A DNA stretch of 42,465 bases from a virus: IMG/VR virus record IMGVR_UViG_3300031974_002866, positions 1 through 42,465 of that record. One strand, given 5' to 3'. Numbering within the stretch: position 1 is the stretch's first letter; each line of letters begins with the position of its first letter. Both the position numbers and the translations under genes were made by a program. This document shows positions 1 to 6,133 of this stretch, piece by piece. The notes under the pieces are model-generated. The model did no database searches and was not told the DNA's origin. It saw nothing but the letters and a program-made list of their open reading frames with translations.

Positions 1-35
1 CAGGGACTTGACACATAAAAAATATAAGTATCTCT

Positions 36-43
36 CATAAATA
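36..43 (+). promoter_or_regulatory. T4-type late promoter motif
   Basis: CATAAATA matches the T4-like late promoter core (TATAAATA in T4; xATAAATA reported for cyanomyoviruses). It ends 19 bases before the start codon of the gene at 62, the same spacing as in front of many structural genes in this window. Confidence 0.5.
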
Positions 44-61
44 CCGCTGAGAGATTGACAT

Positions 62-283
62 ATGGCAACGGTTATTCTACACTGTAAAAGCATCACCACT
101 CGGAGCATCATGCCTGCTATCTATCATCACGCACAGAAGCAACGTTATCGCATCACGTTGGATATTGAGGCACTGGGAGATTTTGACCCCCATAATATCA
201 ACTGGGATAGGTTATTTCAGTTGGAAGGTTCTGAGAGTTGTGATGCTTATGTAGAGGACCTAAGTACACCTGACCGTTGGTAA
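62..283 (+). CDS. Small hypothetical cyanophage protein (73 aa)
   Basis: I do not recognise a family. The product is a soluble 73-residue protein with a mixed N-terminal half and an acidic C-terminal half (DIEALGDFDP, YVEDLSTPD). There is no signal peptide or membrane segment. The ATG follows a late-promoter-like motif with no strong Shine-Dalgarno. It is the first of a run of small genes upstream of the baseplate cluster, so a role late in infection is possible, but the function is unknown. Confidence 0.7.
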   Translation: MATVILHCKSITTRSIMPAIYHHAQKQRYRITLDIEALGDFDPHNINWDRLFQLEGSESCDAYVEDLSTPDRW

Positions 284-351
284 TAACAGTCAATTAAAGT
301 TACTCACCTTTAAAGTGTCCTTATAGTGTAAGGGTCACACGTCCACACATT

Positions 352-696
352 ATGAACACCGCCACCAACCTGGTCAACATCATCGACGACCTTAAGGCAC
401 AGGGAGTAACACCTAAGGTCACTAAACTGAAGAGCACTGTTAAAAAGGTTCGTAAGTCTGCATTGAATAAGACTAACAGCAGCGGCAAGAATGCCCTTGG
501 CACACATGATACCACAAAGGGATCTTATGTGAGTTCTGGTGACATTTCGATCGGTTCTGGTCGTATGGGTACACTGAACCCTGTGAATTCTTTGGGTCGT
601 CAGTATACCGGTGATAAGGCAAAGGTCGCTGCTATCTACAACAAACAGGTTGCTGCTGACCGTAAGGCTGCAGCACTTGATCGTCTCGCTAACTGA
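352..696 (+). CDS. Hypothetical basic protein (114 aa)
   Basis: I recognise no family. The first half is lysine-rich (KLKSTVKKVRKSALNK, about residues 26-41). The middle is rich in glycine and serine (GSYVSSGDISIGSGRMG), and the C-terminus is an alanine-rich probable helix (KQVAADRKAAALDRLAN). The charge would suit a nucleic-acid-binding or virion-internal protein, but that is speculation. The gene is noticeably richer in G+C and C-ending codons than the baseplate genes: a hand count of 361-420 gives 32 of 60 G+C. This may reflect strong expression or a different origin. Confidence 0.8.
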   Translation: MNTATNLVNIIDDLKAQGVTPKVTKLKSTVKKVRKSALNKTNSSGKNALGTHDTTKGSYVSSGDISIGSGRMGTLNPVNSLGRQYTGDKAKVAAIYNKQVAADRKAAALDRLAN

Positions 697-771
697 TACA
701 AACTGGGCAGCACAGTAAGTGTTATAAGTCCCAGTATTTTCTCAACCAAACTAACACTTTTCTTTCTTATT

Positions 772-930
772 ATGTCCCGCGAAGTTGCACTTGGTCTCCT
801 GCGTCAAGGTAACACTGGTTCTGAAATTCTGCAGATCCTTGATGTTATCGCTGAAGATAATCAGCAGTCCATTGATAACACACAAGACGCAGCAGTAAGT
901 TATATCACTGGGGAGACTGTGACCTTCTGA
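772..930 (+). CDS. Small hypothetical protein (52 aa)
   Basis: A short open frame beginning MSREVALGLLRQGNTG and ending ETVTF before TGA. The middle is probably helical (EILQILDVIAEDNQQ). Third positions are often C, as in the 114-aa gene before it, which supports real coding. It resembles small cyanophage proteins that start with a similar 'ALGLLRxGN' sequence, from memory. No function can be given. Confidence 0.75.
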   Translation: MSREVALGLLRQGNTGSEILQILDVIAEDNQQSIDNTQDAAVSYITGETVTF

Positions 931-955
931 TTCATACTTATGAGGGGCACAGTTA

Positions 956-985
956 TTGACACTTTGCCCCCTTATGTGCTACACT
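956..985 (+). promoter_or_regulatory. Putative sigma70-type promoter
   Basis: TTGACA (956-961) is followed after 18 bases by TACACT (980-985). The -35 box is perfect and the -10 box differs from consensus at two positions. It lies in the gap between the 52-aa gene and the HNH endonuclease, so it could give the latter its own host-polymerase transcript. Confidence 0.45.
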
Positions 986-1085
986 TATTCGTATGCGTAT
1001 TCGGCAGTTATTTGTGCCCTTATGTGTAAGCGTTATGGCGCGTAACGGGGCGCGTATATAAAATTAATGGGTCCCCCTAGTCTAC

Positions 1086-1106
1086 AGAGGTGACAAATCG
1101 ACCTCT
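1086..1106 (+). promoter_or_regulatory. Small hairpin in the leader of the HNH gene
   Basis: AGAGGT (1086-1091) and ACCTCT (1101-1106) are perfect inverted repeats with a 9-base loop. The left arm contains the only GAGG Shine-Dalgarno-like sequence near the gene and overlaps the alternative GTG start at 1090. The hairpin could therefore occlude that start. Its function is inferred only. Confidence 0.35.
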
Positions 1107-1137
1107 CTATATCAGTCTCATAAAAAATTTCCGGCAG

Positions 1138-1485
1138 ATGAAAAAGCACCCCACAAAGTTTCCAGGATATTATGTAACAGAAAGCGGAGAGGTATATCGA
1201 GATGCTATGAGAAGTAATGAGAGTGGATTAATAAGGGTTGGGGAGCACCTGAGAGGAGGAGATATAGGCAACAAGAGAAACTATCCAAGTGTCAATATAT
1301 CACTCAAAGAGAATGGAAAAACCGTCAAGCAAATCCGATATTATGTTCATCGACTAATTGCAGAAACATTCATAGATAACCCACACGGTTATACAGAGAT
1401 AGACCATATCAATCGCGACAAGTGCGATAATCGGGTTGATAATCTGCGATGGTGTGACAGAAAGATGAACCTTGCTAACATCTAG
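1138..1485 (+). CDS. Free-standing HNH homing endonuclease (NUMOD4-HNH type)
   Basis: The product is a probable mobile nuclease of the HNH family common in T4-like phages; such enzymes cut phage DNA lacking the gene and so drive its spread. With the ATG at 1138 the protein is 115 aa. Residues 8-21 (FPGYYVTESGEVYR) match the NUMOD4 DNA-binding motif. The C-terminal half holds the HNH core: H71 in YYVHRLIAETF, D89-H90 in IDHINRD, and N98/N102 in DNRVDNLRW. An in-frame GTG at 1090 would add 16 residues of no family resemblance, so I prefer the ATG, although neither has a good Shine-Dalgarno. A terminator follows directly. No split host gene is visible, so it appears intergenic rather than inside an intron. 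Confidence 0.88.
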   Translation: MKKHPTKFPGYYVTESGEVYRDAMRSNESGLIRVGEHLRGGDIGNKRNYPSVNISLKENGKTVKQIRYYVHRLIAETFIDNPHGYTEIDHINRDKCDNRVDNLRWCDRKMNLANI

Positions 1486-1569
1486 ATAAAAAAATCCCGG
1501 AGATATAAAAAGCATCTCTGGGGTTTTTTAATAAGGAAGCAATATAGATAAAAAAACCCGGAGGTATAA
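1483..1569 (+). repeat. Duplicated leader segment (two copies of about 25 bases)
   Basis: The segment at 1483-1508 (TAGAT, A-run, CCCGGAG, TATAA) recurs at 1545-1569 with only a single-base length difference and one G/A change. The first copy forms the left arm of the terminator. The second supplies the GGAGG ribosome binding site (1560-1564) of the 65-aa gene. This looks like a duplication made when the HNH gene entered: the old leader ended up on both sides. Confidence 0.6.
1489..1529 (+). terminator. Rho-independent terminator after the HNH gene
   Basis: A 16-bp stem (1489-1504 with 1514-1529) contains two G-U wobbles, a 9-base loop, and ends in six T residues (1524-1529). The A-run on the left side pairs with the T-run, so it could also act on the opposite strand. 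It begins four bases after the HNH stop codon and isolates that gene from the one downstream. Confidence 0.85.
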
Positions 1570-1766
1570 TGAGTTCTACAAAGGTGTATCACATTTATGC
1601 AAAGGATAAGTGTTTATATCATAGTATTATGGAGGAGGACTTTAAGATAAAGTGGGAGGAGATAAAGATGATGGTAGGACTAATGAAGACTGAGTATAGT
1701 GTGGAGGATTTAAGTTATGAGGAATGTGAGGTTAACCGAGTATCTGCAATTGATAGTTCACATTAA
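1569..1766 (+). CDS. Small conserved-type cyanophage protein (65 aa)
   Basis: The start is fixed by GGAGG at 1560-1564, four bases before the ATG, one of the few strong Shine-Dalgarno sites here. The N-terminus (KVYHIYAKDKCLYHS) resembles a small protein I recall from several cyanophages. The rest is acidic and probably helical (EEDFKIKWEEIKMMVGLM). There is no membrane segment and the function is unknown. It lies between the HNH terminator and the promoter of the glycosyltransferase gene. Confidence 0.8.
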   Translation: MSSTKVYHIYAKDKCLYHSIMEEDFKIKWEEIKMMVGLMKTEYSVEDLSYEECEVNRVSAIDSSH

Positions 1767-1795
1767 AGTGCAGCAAACCGAACAAGGTTGCAGCA

Positions 1796-1824
1796 TTGAC
1801 AACGGATAGATAGCACAGTATAAT
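1796..1824 (+). promoter_or_regulatory. Consensus sigma70-type promoter
   Basis: TTGACA (1796-1801), a 17-base spacer and TATAAT (1819-1824) match the sigma70 consensus at all twelve positions. Transcription would start near 1831, about 15 bases before the ATG at 1846. This points to transcription of the glycosyltransferase gene by unmodified host RNA polymerase, i.e. probably early in infection. Confidence 0.85.
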
Positions 1825-1845
1825 TGAGTTGAGTTTTCAAGACTT

Positions 1846-2613
1846 ATGGCAAAAGGATTTACAGTAAAAGCAGCAGCACCAAAGAAGAAGGAAGCAGAGT
1901 TTGATATTACTGCTATCAAGGAACGTATGCGTGGTAAGCAGATTGTATTTTGTTTACCTGGTCGTGGGTGTTCATTTATTTTTCTGAAGAACTTTGTACA
2001 ACTGTGCTTTGATATGGTACAGAATGGTATGGGTATTCAGATTAGTCAAGACTATAGTTCAATGGTAAACTTTGCACGGTGTAAGTGTCTTGGTGCAAAT
2101 GTATTGAGAGGACCGAAGCAGATTCCGTGGGATGGTAAGTTGAATTATGATTATCAACTTTGGATTGATAGTGACATTGTATTTGACACAAATAAGTTCT
2201 GGCAGTTGTGTGATCTTGCATTATCAGAAGATGGTACGGAACGTGAGATTGTTGCTGGATGGTATGCAACAGAAGATGGGCACACGACTTCAGTGGCACA
2301 TTGGTTAGAGGAAGATGATTTCCGTAAGAATGGTGGAGTCATGAACCACGAAACTGTGGAATCAATTCAGAAGAGGCGTAAGCCATTCACTGTAGACTAC
2401 ACAGGTTTTGGATGGGTGCTCATTAAGAAAGGAGTCTTTGAGAATCTTGAGTATCCTTGGTTTGCACCAAAGATGCAAGTTTTTGAGTCTGGTGCAGTAC
2501 AAGATATGTGTGGAGAAGACGTATCATTCTGTTTAGATGCAAAGGAGGAAGGATTTGAGATTTGGTGTGACCCTCGAATTCGTGTAGGACATGAAAAAAC
2601 AAGAGTTATCTAA
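1846..2613 (+). CDS. Putative GT-A fold glycosyltransferase (255 aa)
   Basis: The enzyme likely transfers a sugar from a nucleotide-sugar donor; the acceptor cannot be read from the sequence. D108-S109-D110 (in LWIDSDIVF) is the DXD motif that binds metal and nucleotide sugar. E224-D225 (in CGEDVSFCL) fits the catalytic acidic pair, and H249 (in IRVGHEK) fits the C-terminal metal ligand of GT-A enzymes. There is no signal peptide or membrane segment, so it acts in the cytoplasm. It stands behind its own consensus promoter, unlike the late structural genes, and has tiny genes close behind it. Possible targets are host surface sugars, phage DNA or virion proteins; none can be chosen here. Confidence 0.75.
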   Translation: MAKGFTVKAAAPKKKEAEFDITAIKERMRGKQIVFCLPGRGCSFIFLKNFVQLCFDMVQNGMGIQISQDYSSMVNFARCKCLGANVLRGPKQIPWDGKLNYDYQLWIDSDIVFDTNKFWQLCDLALSEDGTEREIVAGWYATEDGHTTSVAHWLEEDDFRKNGGVMNHETVESIQKRRKPFTVDYTGFGWVLIKKGVFENLEYPWFAPKMQVFESGAVQDMCGEDVSFCLDAKEEGFEIWCDPRIRVGHEKTRVI

Positions 2614-2614
2614 T

Positions 2615-2767
2615 ATGTACAATATCTTATGTAATGGACGTAAGATATATCAAGGTCTCAGTGCAGAAGAATGTACTGAGATTCTTGACGAATATGCTCA
2701 GAAGTACTATGATACTTCTGATGAAACCATCAACCCAAATGTATTTGAAGTGGAGGTAATTGATTAA
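2615..2767 (+). CDS. Small hypothetical protein (50 aa)
   Basis: It starts one base after the glycosyltransferase stop codon and ends in TAATG, sharing one base with the next start, so the genes are translationally linked. The 50-residue product is acidic (ECTEILDEYAQKYYD; VFEVEVID at the end) and begins MYNILCNGRKIYQGL. I recognise no family. The tight packing and intact frame support a real gene. Confidence 0.72.
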   Translation: MYNILCNGRKIYQGLSAEECTEILDEYAQKYYDTSDETINPNVFEVEVID

Positions 2768-2907
2768 TGGCACGTTCGATGATGAAAGGTGGGTCTTATG
2801 TACCCGGAAAACCGAAGAAGACTCGCCAAGGAAGTTCTCAAAATACACTTCTTTCAGCAACTTCTCGTAATGGACGAAAGAAAAGGTATCGTGGTCAAGG
2901 GCGGTAA
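2767..2907 (+). CDS. Small very basic protein (46 aa)
   Basis: The start overlaps the preceding stop by one base (TAATG at 2765-2769). The product is strongly basic, starting MARSMMKGGSYVPGKPKK and ending GRKKRYRGQGR, with no hydrophobic core. It is probably disordered and may bind nucleic acid or an acidic partner. I recall similar small basic proteins upstream of gp25 in other cyanophages, but no established role. Confidence 0.75.
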   Translation: MARSMMKGGSYVPGKPKKTRQGSSQNTLLSATSRNGRKKRYRGQGR

Positions 2908-2910
2908 ATA
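2903..2910 (+). promoter_or_regulatory. Late-promoter-like motif
   Basis: GGTAAATA overlaps the stop codon of the small basic protein and ends 24 bases before the next start. It keeps the TAAATA core but lacks the preferred A before it. A second weak match, CTTAAATA, lies at 2923-2930. Confidence 0.35.
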
Positions 2911-2933
2911 GTACAAGAGATACTTAAATATGA

Positions 2934-3611
2934 ATGTCTTGTTTAATTACTAACTTACCATCAGTTGAAGTATGGGTAAGAAAAGAATATCTCACCGATC
3001 ATCAAAGTGGTCATGGTGAATTTGTAAAGGGCGTTTGGGTTTCGGCTAAGTCGATACCTGGACGCGCTTTTTATTTTGAGACTTATTTACCAGAATATGC
3101 TGCAATGTATGATAAGTTACCCATTAGTGCCTTTGTAAATCGTCCAGAGACACCTAATCCTGATATGAACCTACCAAATCTACAGTTTTGGAATTGTATG
3201 GACTATGGTGTTGTCAGTATTGATAAAAAATTCATTGGTAGTATGGATTTTGAGTTATATACACGCGATTATGGTACGATGAAAGGGACTTATGTGTGTA
3301 CTTTAGACAATTATCATCGTGATCCTGATATGGTTGACTATGCAACAAGTGAAAATCCTGCCGAACATAAGTCACATAACCTTATTGAACTTGAAAATGG
3401 ACAGTTTGCACTGTATCCAAACAATAGAATGCGTATTTTTGACAATAGTTTAACACCTGAGACACCAAAAGTACCTGATTTTAAGGTCTCTACACAATAT
3501 TATCAAGTTGAAAATGGTTTTGATAGACTCGGAATGGGTCGTGAGGATGAATATTTTTGGAAAACTTCAAAAGAACGTGAAAATTTAGAAAAAAACACTT
3601 CAGAGGAGTAA
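2934..3611 (+). CDS. Hypothetical cyanophage protein (225 aa)
   Basis: I do not recognise the fold. The 225-residue product has no signal peptide or membrane helix and is rich in aromatic residues (GRAFYFETYLPEYAAMYDK; NLQFWNCMDYGVVS). The C-terminal tail is charged (KTSKERENLEKNTSEE). An ATG four bases upstream (2930) opens only a seven-codon frame, so 2934 is the start. It is close to the 57-aa gene (two bases apart) and gp25, so it may belong to the late group. My recollection of related cyanophage proteins gives no function. Confidence 0.8.
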   Translation: MSCLITNLPSVEVWVRKEYLTDHQSGHGEFVKGVWVSAKSIPGRAFYFETYLPEYAAMYDKLPISAFVNRPETPNPDMNLPNLQFWNCMDYGVVSIDKKFIGSMDFELYTRDYGTMKGTYVCTLDNYHRDPDMVDYATSENPAEHKSHNLIELENGQFALYPNNRMRIFDNSLTPETPKVPDFKVSTQYYQVENGFDRLGMGREDEYFWKTSKERENLEKNTSEE

Positions 3612-3613
3612 AA

Positions 3614-3787
3614 ATGGGCAACTCAAGAGTCGATAGGAATGAAAATTACATGAAAAATGAGTATGGAACTGAAGGATTAATCACTGATTATGATAATGTG
3701 TATGATCGTTGGATGAAAAAGAAGGAAAAAGACCTAAAAGAGGTTGATTATGAGGAAGTTGATGACAAAACCTTCCTACAAGACTGA
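3614..3787 (+). CDS. Small charged protein (57 aa)
   Basis: AGAGGAG at 3602-3608, inside the end of the previous gene, gives a good ribosome binding site five bases before the ATG. The product is highly charged and probably helical (WMKKKEKDLKEVDYEEVDD) and ends FLQD before TGA. Its stop codon is embedded in the late promoter motif of gp25. I recognise no family. Confidence 0.78.
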   Translation: MGNSRVDRNENYMKNEYGTEGLITDYDNVYDRWMKKKEKDLKEVDYEEVDDKTFLQD

Positions 3788-3793
3788 TAAATA
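3786..3793 (+). promoter_or_regulatory. T4-type late promoter of gp25
   Basis: GATAAATA overlaps the upstream TGA stop (3785-3787) and ends 23 bases before the gp25 ATG. It probably drives gp25, gp6 and the giant gene, as no further match lies between those genes. Confidence 0.6.
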
Positions 3794-3815
3794 AAAATAG
3801 GTTTATAATTTACTC

Positions 3816-4217
3816 ATGCCTGTACAAAGGGTAAGTAAAGGTTTCAAGGATATTGGGAGTACTTTTCAAGTAAATCCACTATCGAATGATCTTCTTGCAA
3901 TTAAAAATGAGACTGCGATATCAAGATCGATAAGAAATCTTGTATTTACCCTTCAAGGTGAGAGATTTTTCAATCCAGATCTTGGTTCTAGGGTGTCTAG
4001 ATCATTATTTGAGAATATTGATGGTATTTCTGCATCCATTATTCAAGATGAAATTGAAAATACCATCAATGCCTATGAACCAAGAGTTGATTTAAATCAA
4101 GTTATTGTTGCACCAAACTACGATAACAATGAATTCAACGTTACTATAAGTTATTTTATTGTTGGTATTGATGCATTACCACAACAGTTATCATTCGCAT
4201 TACAGCAGACACGATAA
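3816..4217 (+). CDS. 25: gp25-like baseplate wedge protein
   Basis: gp25 is a small wedge subunit of contractile tails, related to TssE of type VI secretion. In T4 it helps join the wedge to the sheath and hub. The product is 133 aa, against 132 in T4. It has the family EPR core motif at residues 88-90 (AYEPRVDL) and the typical FTLQGERFFNPDLGSRV stretch at 44-60. The stop overlaps the gp6 start by one base (TAATG), so the two are translated together as in T4 order. A late promoter motif lies upstream. Confidence 0.95.
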   Translation: MPVQRVSKGFKDIGSTFQVNPLSNDLLAIKNETAISRSIRNLVFTLQGERFFNPDLGSRVSRSLFENIDGISASIIQDEIENTINAYEPRVDLNQVIVAPNYDNNEFNVTISYFIVGIDALPQQLSFALQQTR

Positions 4218-6130
4218 TGCCATTAGTCAATTTCACAAATCTAGACTTTGATCAGATAAAAACATCGATTAAAGATTATCTACGATCAAACTCAAACTTT
4301 ACTGACTATGATTTTGAAGGGTCTAACCTTTCAACGATAGTTGATGTATTGGCATATAATACATACATATCCTCATATAATGCTAATATGATTAGCAATG
4401 AGGTGTTTATTGATAGTTCAACATTAAGAGAGAATGTTGTTTCTTTGGCACGTAATGTTGGATATGTTCCAAGGTCAAGAACATCAGCACGATCCATTAT
4501 TTCTTTCTTTGTTGATACTACAACCTTTGACACGAACCCTATCACATTAACCCTTAAGAGGGGTGTAGTTGCCTCTACAAGCGCGTTTGGTGGGGAGAGT
4601 TATACATTTGCCATACCAGAAGATATTACCGTTCCTGTTGTAGAAGGTATTGCATCTTTTGATGACGTTGAGATATTTGAGGGTGAGTTCTTAGTAGATA
4701 ACTATACAGTACAGTCTGAAAATCCAGCACCACCACAGAGATATATTTTAAGCAATCCAAATATTGATACATCAACATTAAGAATTTTAGTTAGAAATAC
4801 TGAAGCAAGTTCTATTAGTAAGAAGTTTATATTATCCAATAGTTTATTTGATATTACAGCAACATCAAGAGTTTATTTTATTCAAGAGATTGAAGACCAA
4901 AGATATGAATTGATTTTTGGTGATGGTATTTTTGGCGAAAAACTTGAGACATTAAACTACATTGAAGCATCATACATCAAAACAAGTGGAGAGGCAGCAA
5001 ACGGTCTTTCTTCATTCTCATTTAGTGGAAGAATATTAGATAATAATGGTGTTTCAGTTTCTAATGGAATATCATTAATAACAACTATTAATGCATCTGA
5101 AGATGGAAAAGAGATTGAGTCTGTAGATTCAATCAAAAATTATGCTACAAGAATATATGCATCACAGAACAGAGCAGTTACAGCAGCAGATTATGAAGCT
5201 CTGATTCCTACCATCTATCCAGAAACCCAATCAGTTTCTGTTTTTGGTGGGGAAGACTTAAATCCACCACAATACGGTAAAGTCTTTATTACAATTAAAC
5301 CATTCTATGGTCCATTTGTACCAAACTCAATTAAAGACAACTTAAAGAATATTCTGCGTAGATATAGTGTTGCAGGAATAGTTCCAGAAATTCTTGACCT
5401 TAAGTATCTTTATATTGAATCAGATTCTTCTGTTTATTATAATGAGAACCTTGCTCCTGGTTCAGATTATGTGAAGACAGTTGTATCTACAAATATCAAT
5501 AACTATGCTAATTCTATTGAATTAAATAAGTACGGAGCACGTTTCAAATATAGTAAATTCCAAAACATCATTGATAATAGTCACGAATCTATTACATCAA
5601 ATATTACCAAAATTCAAATTAGGAGAGACTTAAGAGCAAGTTTAAATCAAGTTGCAAACTATGAAATTTGCTTTGGTAATGAGTTCTATATCAAGAGACT
5701 TGACGGATACAATATCAAGTCGTCTGGGTTTAGAATATTCGGTAATGATGATGTTTTATATCTTGGCGATATTCCTGATGACAATCAAGTAACTGGAGAG
5801 GTATTCTTCTTTAAACTAGATTCTCCAACTCAACCAGCAATTGTAAGAAGATCTGTAGGAACGATTAACTATCAAAAGGGTGAGATATTACTCAATAATG
5901 TCAACATCACTTCAACGTTAAAATCAGTTCAAGGACAGTCAATTATTCAAATTTCTGCCTGCCCAAGATCAAATGATGTTATCGGATTACAGGACTTGTA
6001 TTTGCAACTAGATATTAGTAATAGTGTGTTAAATATGTTAAGCGATGAAGTTTCTTCTGGAGCAGACCCATCAGGAACTACGTATATAACGACTTCAAGC
6101 TACACAAACGGAACTTTAGTACGTTCATAA
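4217..6130 (+). CDS. 6: gp6-like baseplate wedge protein
   Basis: gp6 forms the continuous ring that connects baseplate wedges around the hub in T4. This product is 637 aa, against 660 in T4. The N-terminal helical part (residues about 1-90, LVDVLAYNTYISSYNANMI-like) and the central FGDGIFGEKL motif near residue 234 are typical. Residues about 296-335 carry the baseplate-J-like signature (RAVTAADYEALI). The start overlaps the gp25 stop, and only three bases separate its stop from the giant gene. The C-terminal part contains no obvious extra repeat, unlike its neighbours. Confidence 0.95.
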   Translation: MPLVNFTNLDFDQIKTSIKDYLRSNSNFTDYDFEGSNLSTIVDVLAYNTYISSYNANMISNEVFIDSSTLRENVVSLARNVGYVPRSRTSARSIISFFVDTTTFDTNPITLTLKRGVVASTSAFGGESYTFAIPEDITVPVVEGIASFDDVEIFEGEFLVDNYTVQSENPAPPQRYILSNPNIDTSTLRILVRNTEASSISKKFILSNSLFDITATSRVYFIQEIEDQRYELIFGDGIFGEKLETLNYIEASYIKTSGEAANGLSSFSFSGRILDNNGVSVSNGISLITTINASEDGKEIESVDSIKNYATRIYASQNRAVTAADYEALIPTIYPETQSVSVFGGEDLNPPQYGKVFITIKPFYGPFVPNSIKDNLKNILRRYSVAGIVPEILDLKYLYIESDSSVYYNENLAPGSDYVKTVVSTNINNYANSIELNKYGARFKYSKFQNIIDNSHESITSNITKIQIRRDLRASLNQVANYEICFGNEFYIKRLDGYNIKSSGFRIFGNDDVLYLGDIPDDNQVTGEVFFFKLDSPTQPAIVRRSVGTINYQKGEILLNNVNITSTLKSVQGQSIIQISACPRSNDVIGLQDLYLQLDISNSVLNMLSDEVSSGADPSGTTYITTSSYTNGTLVRS

Positions 6131-6133
6131 GAA

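Noticed and set aside
8-31. TTGACA near the left edge
   Set aside because: No acceptable -10 box at 16-18 bases; the late motif at 36-43 explains the gene better.
55-83. TTGACA - 17 bases - TACACT over the start of the first gene
   Set aside because: It straddles the ATG at 62, so it cannot serve that gene, and the next start is 270 bases away. Probably chance, though it could add transcription of the 114-aa gene.
702-759. Weak inverted repeats between the 114-aa and 52-aa genes (ACTGGG/CCCAGT and AAGTGTT/AACACTT)
   Set aside because: Stems of six and seven pairs have loops of more than 20 bases, overlap each other and lack a proper T-run. Not good enough to call a terminator.
931-1137. Group I intron around the HNH gene
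   Set aside because: The 52-aa gene before it appears complete and the 65-aa gene after it has its own ribosome site. No split coding sequence or intron core could be identified by eye.
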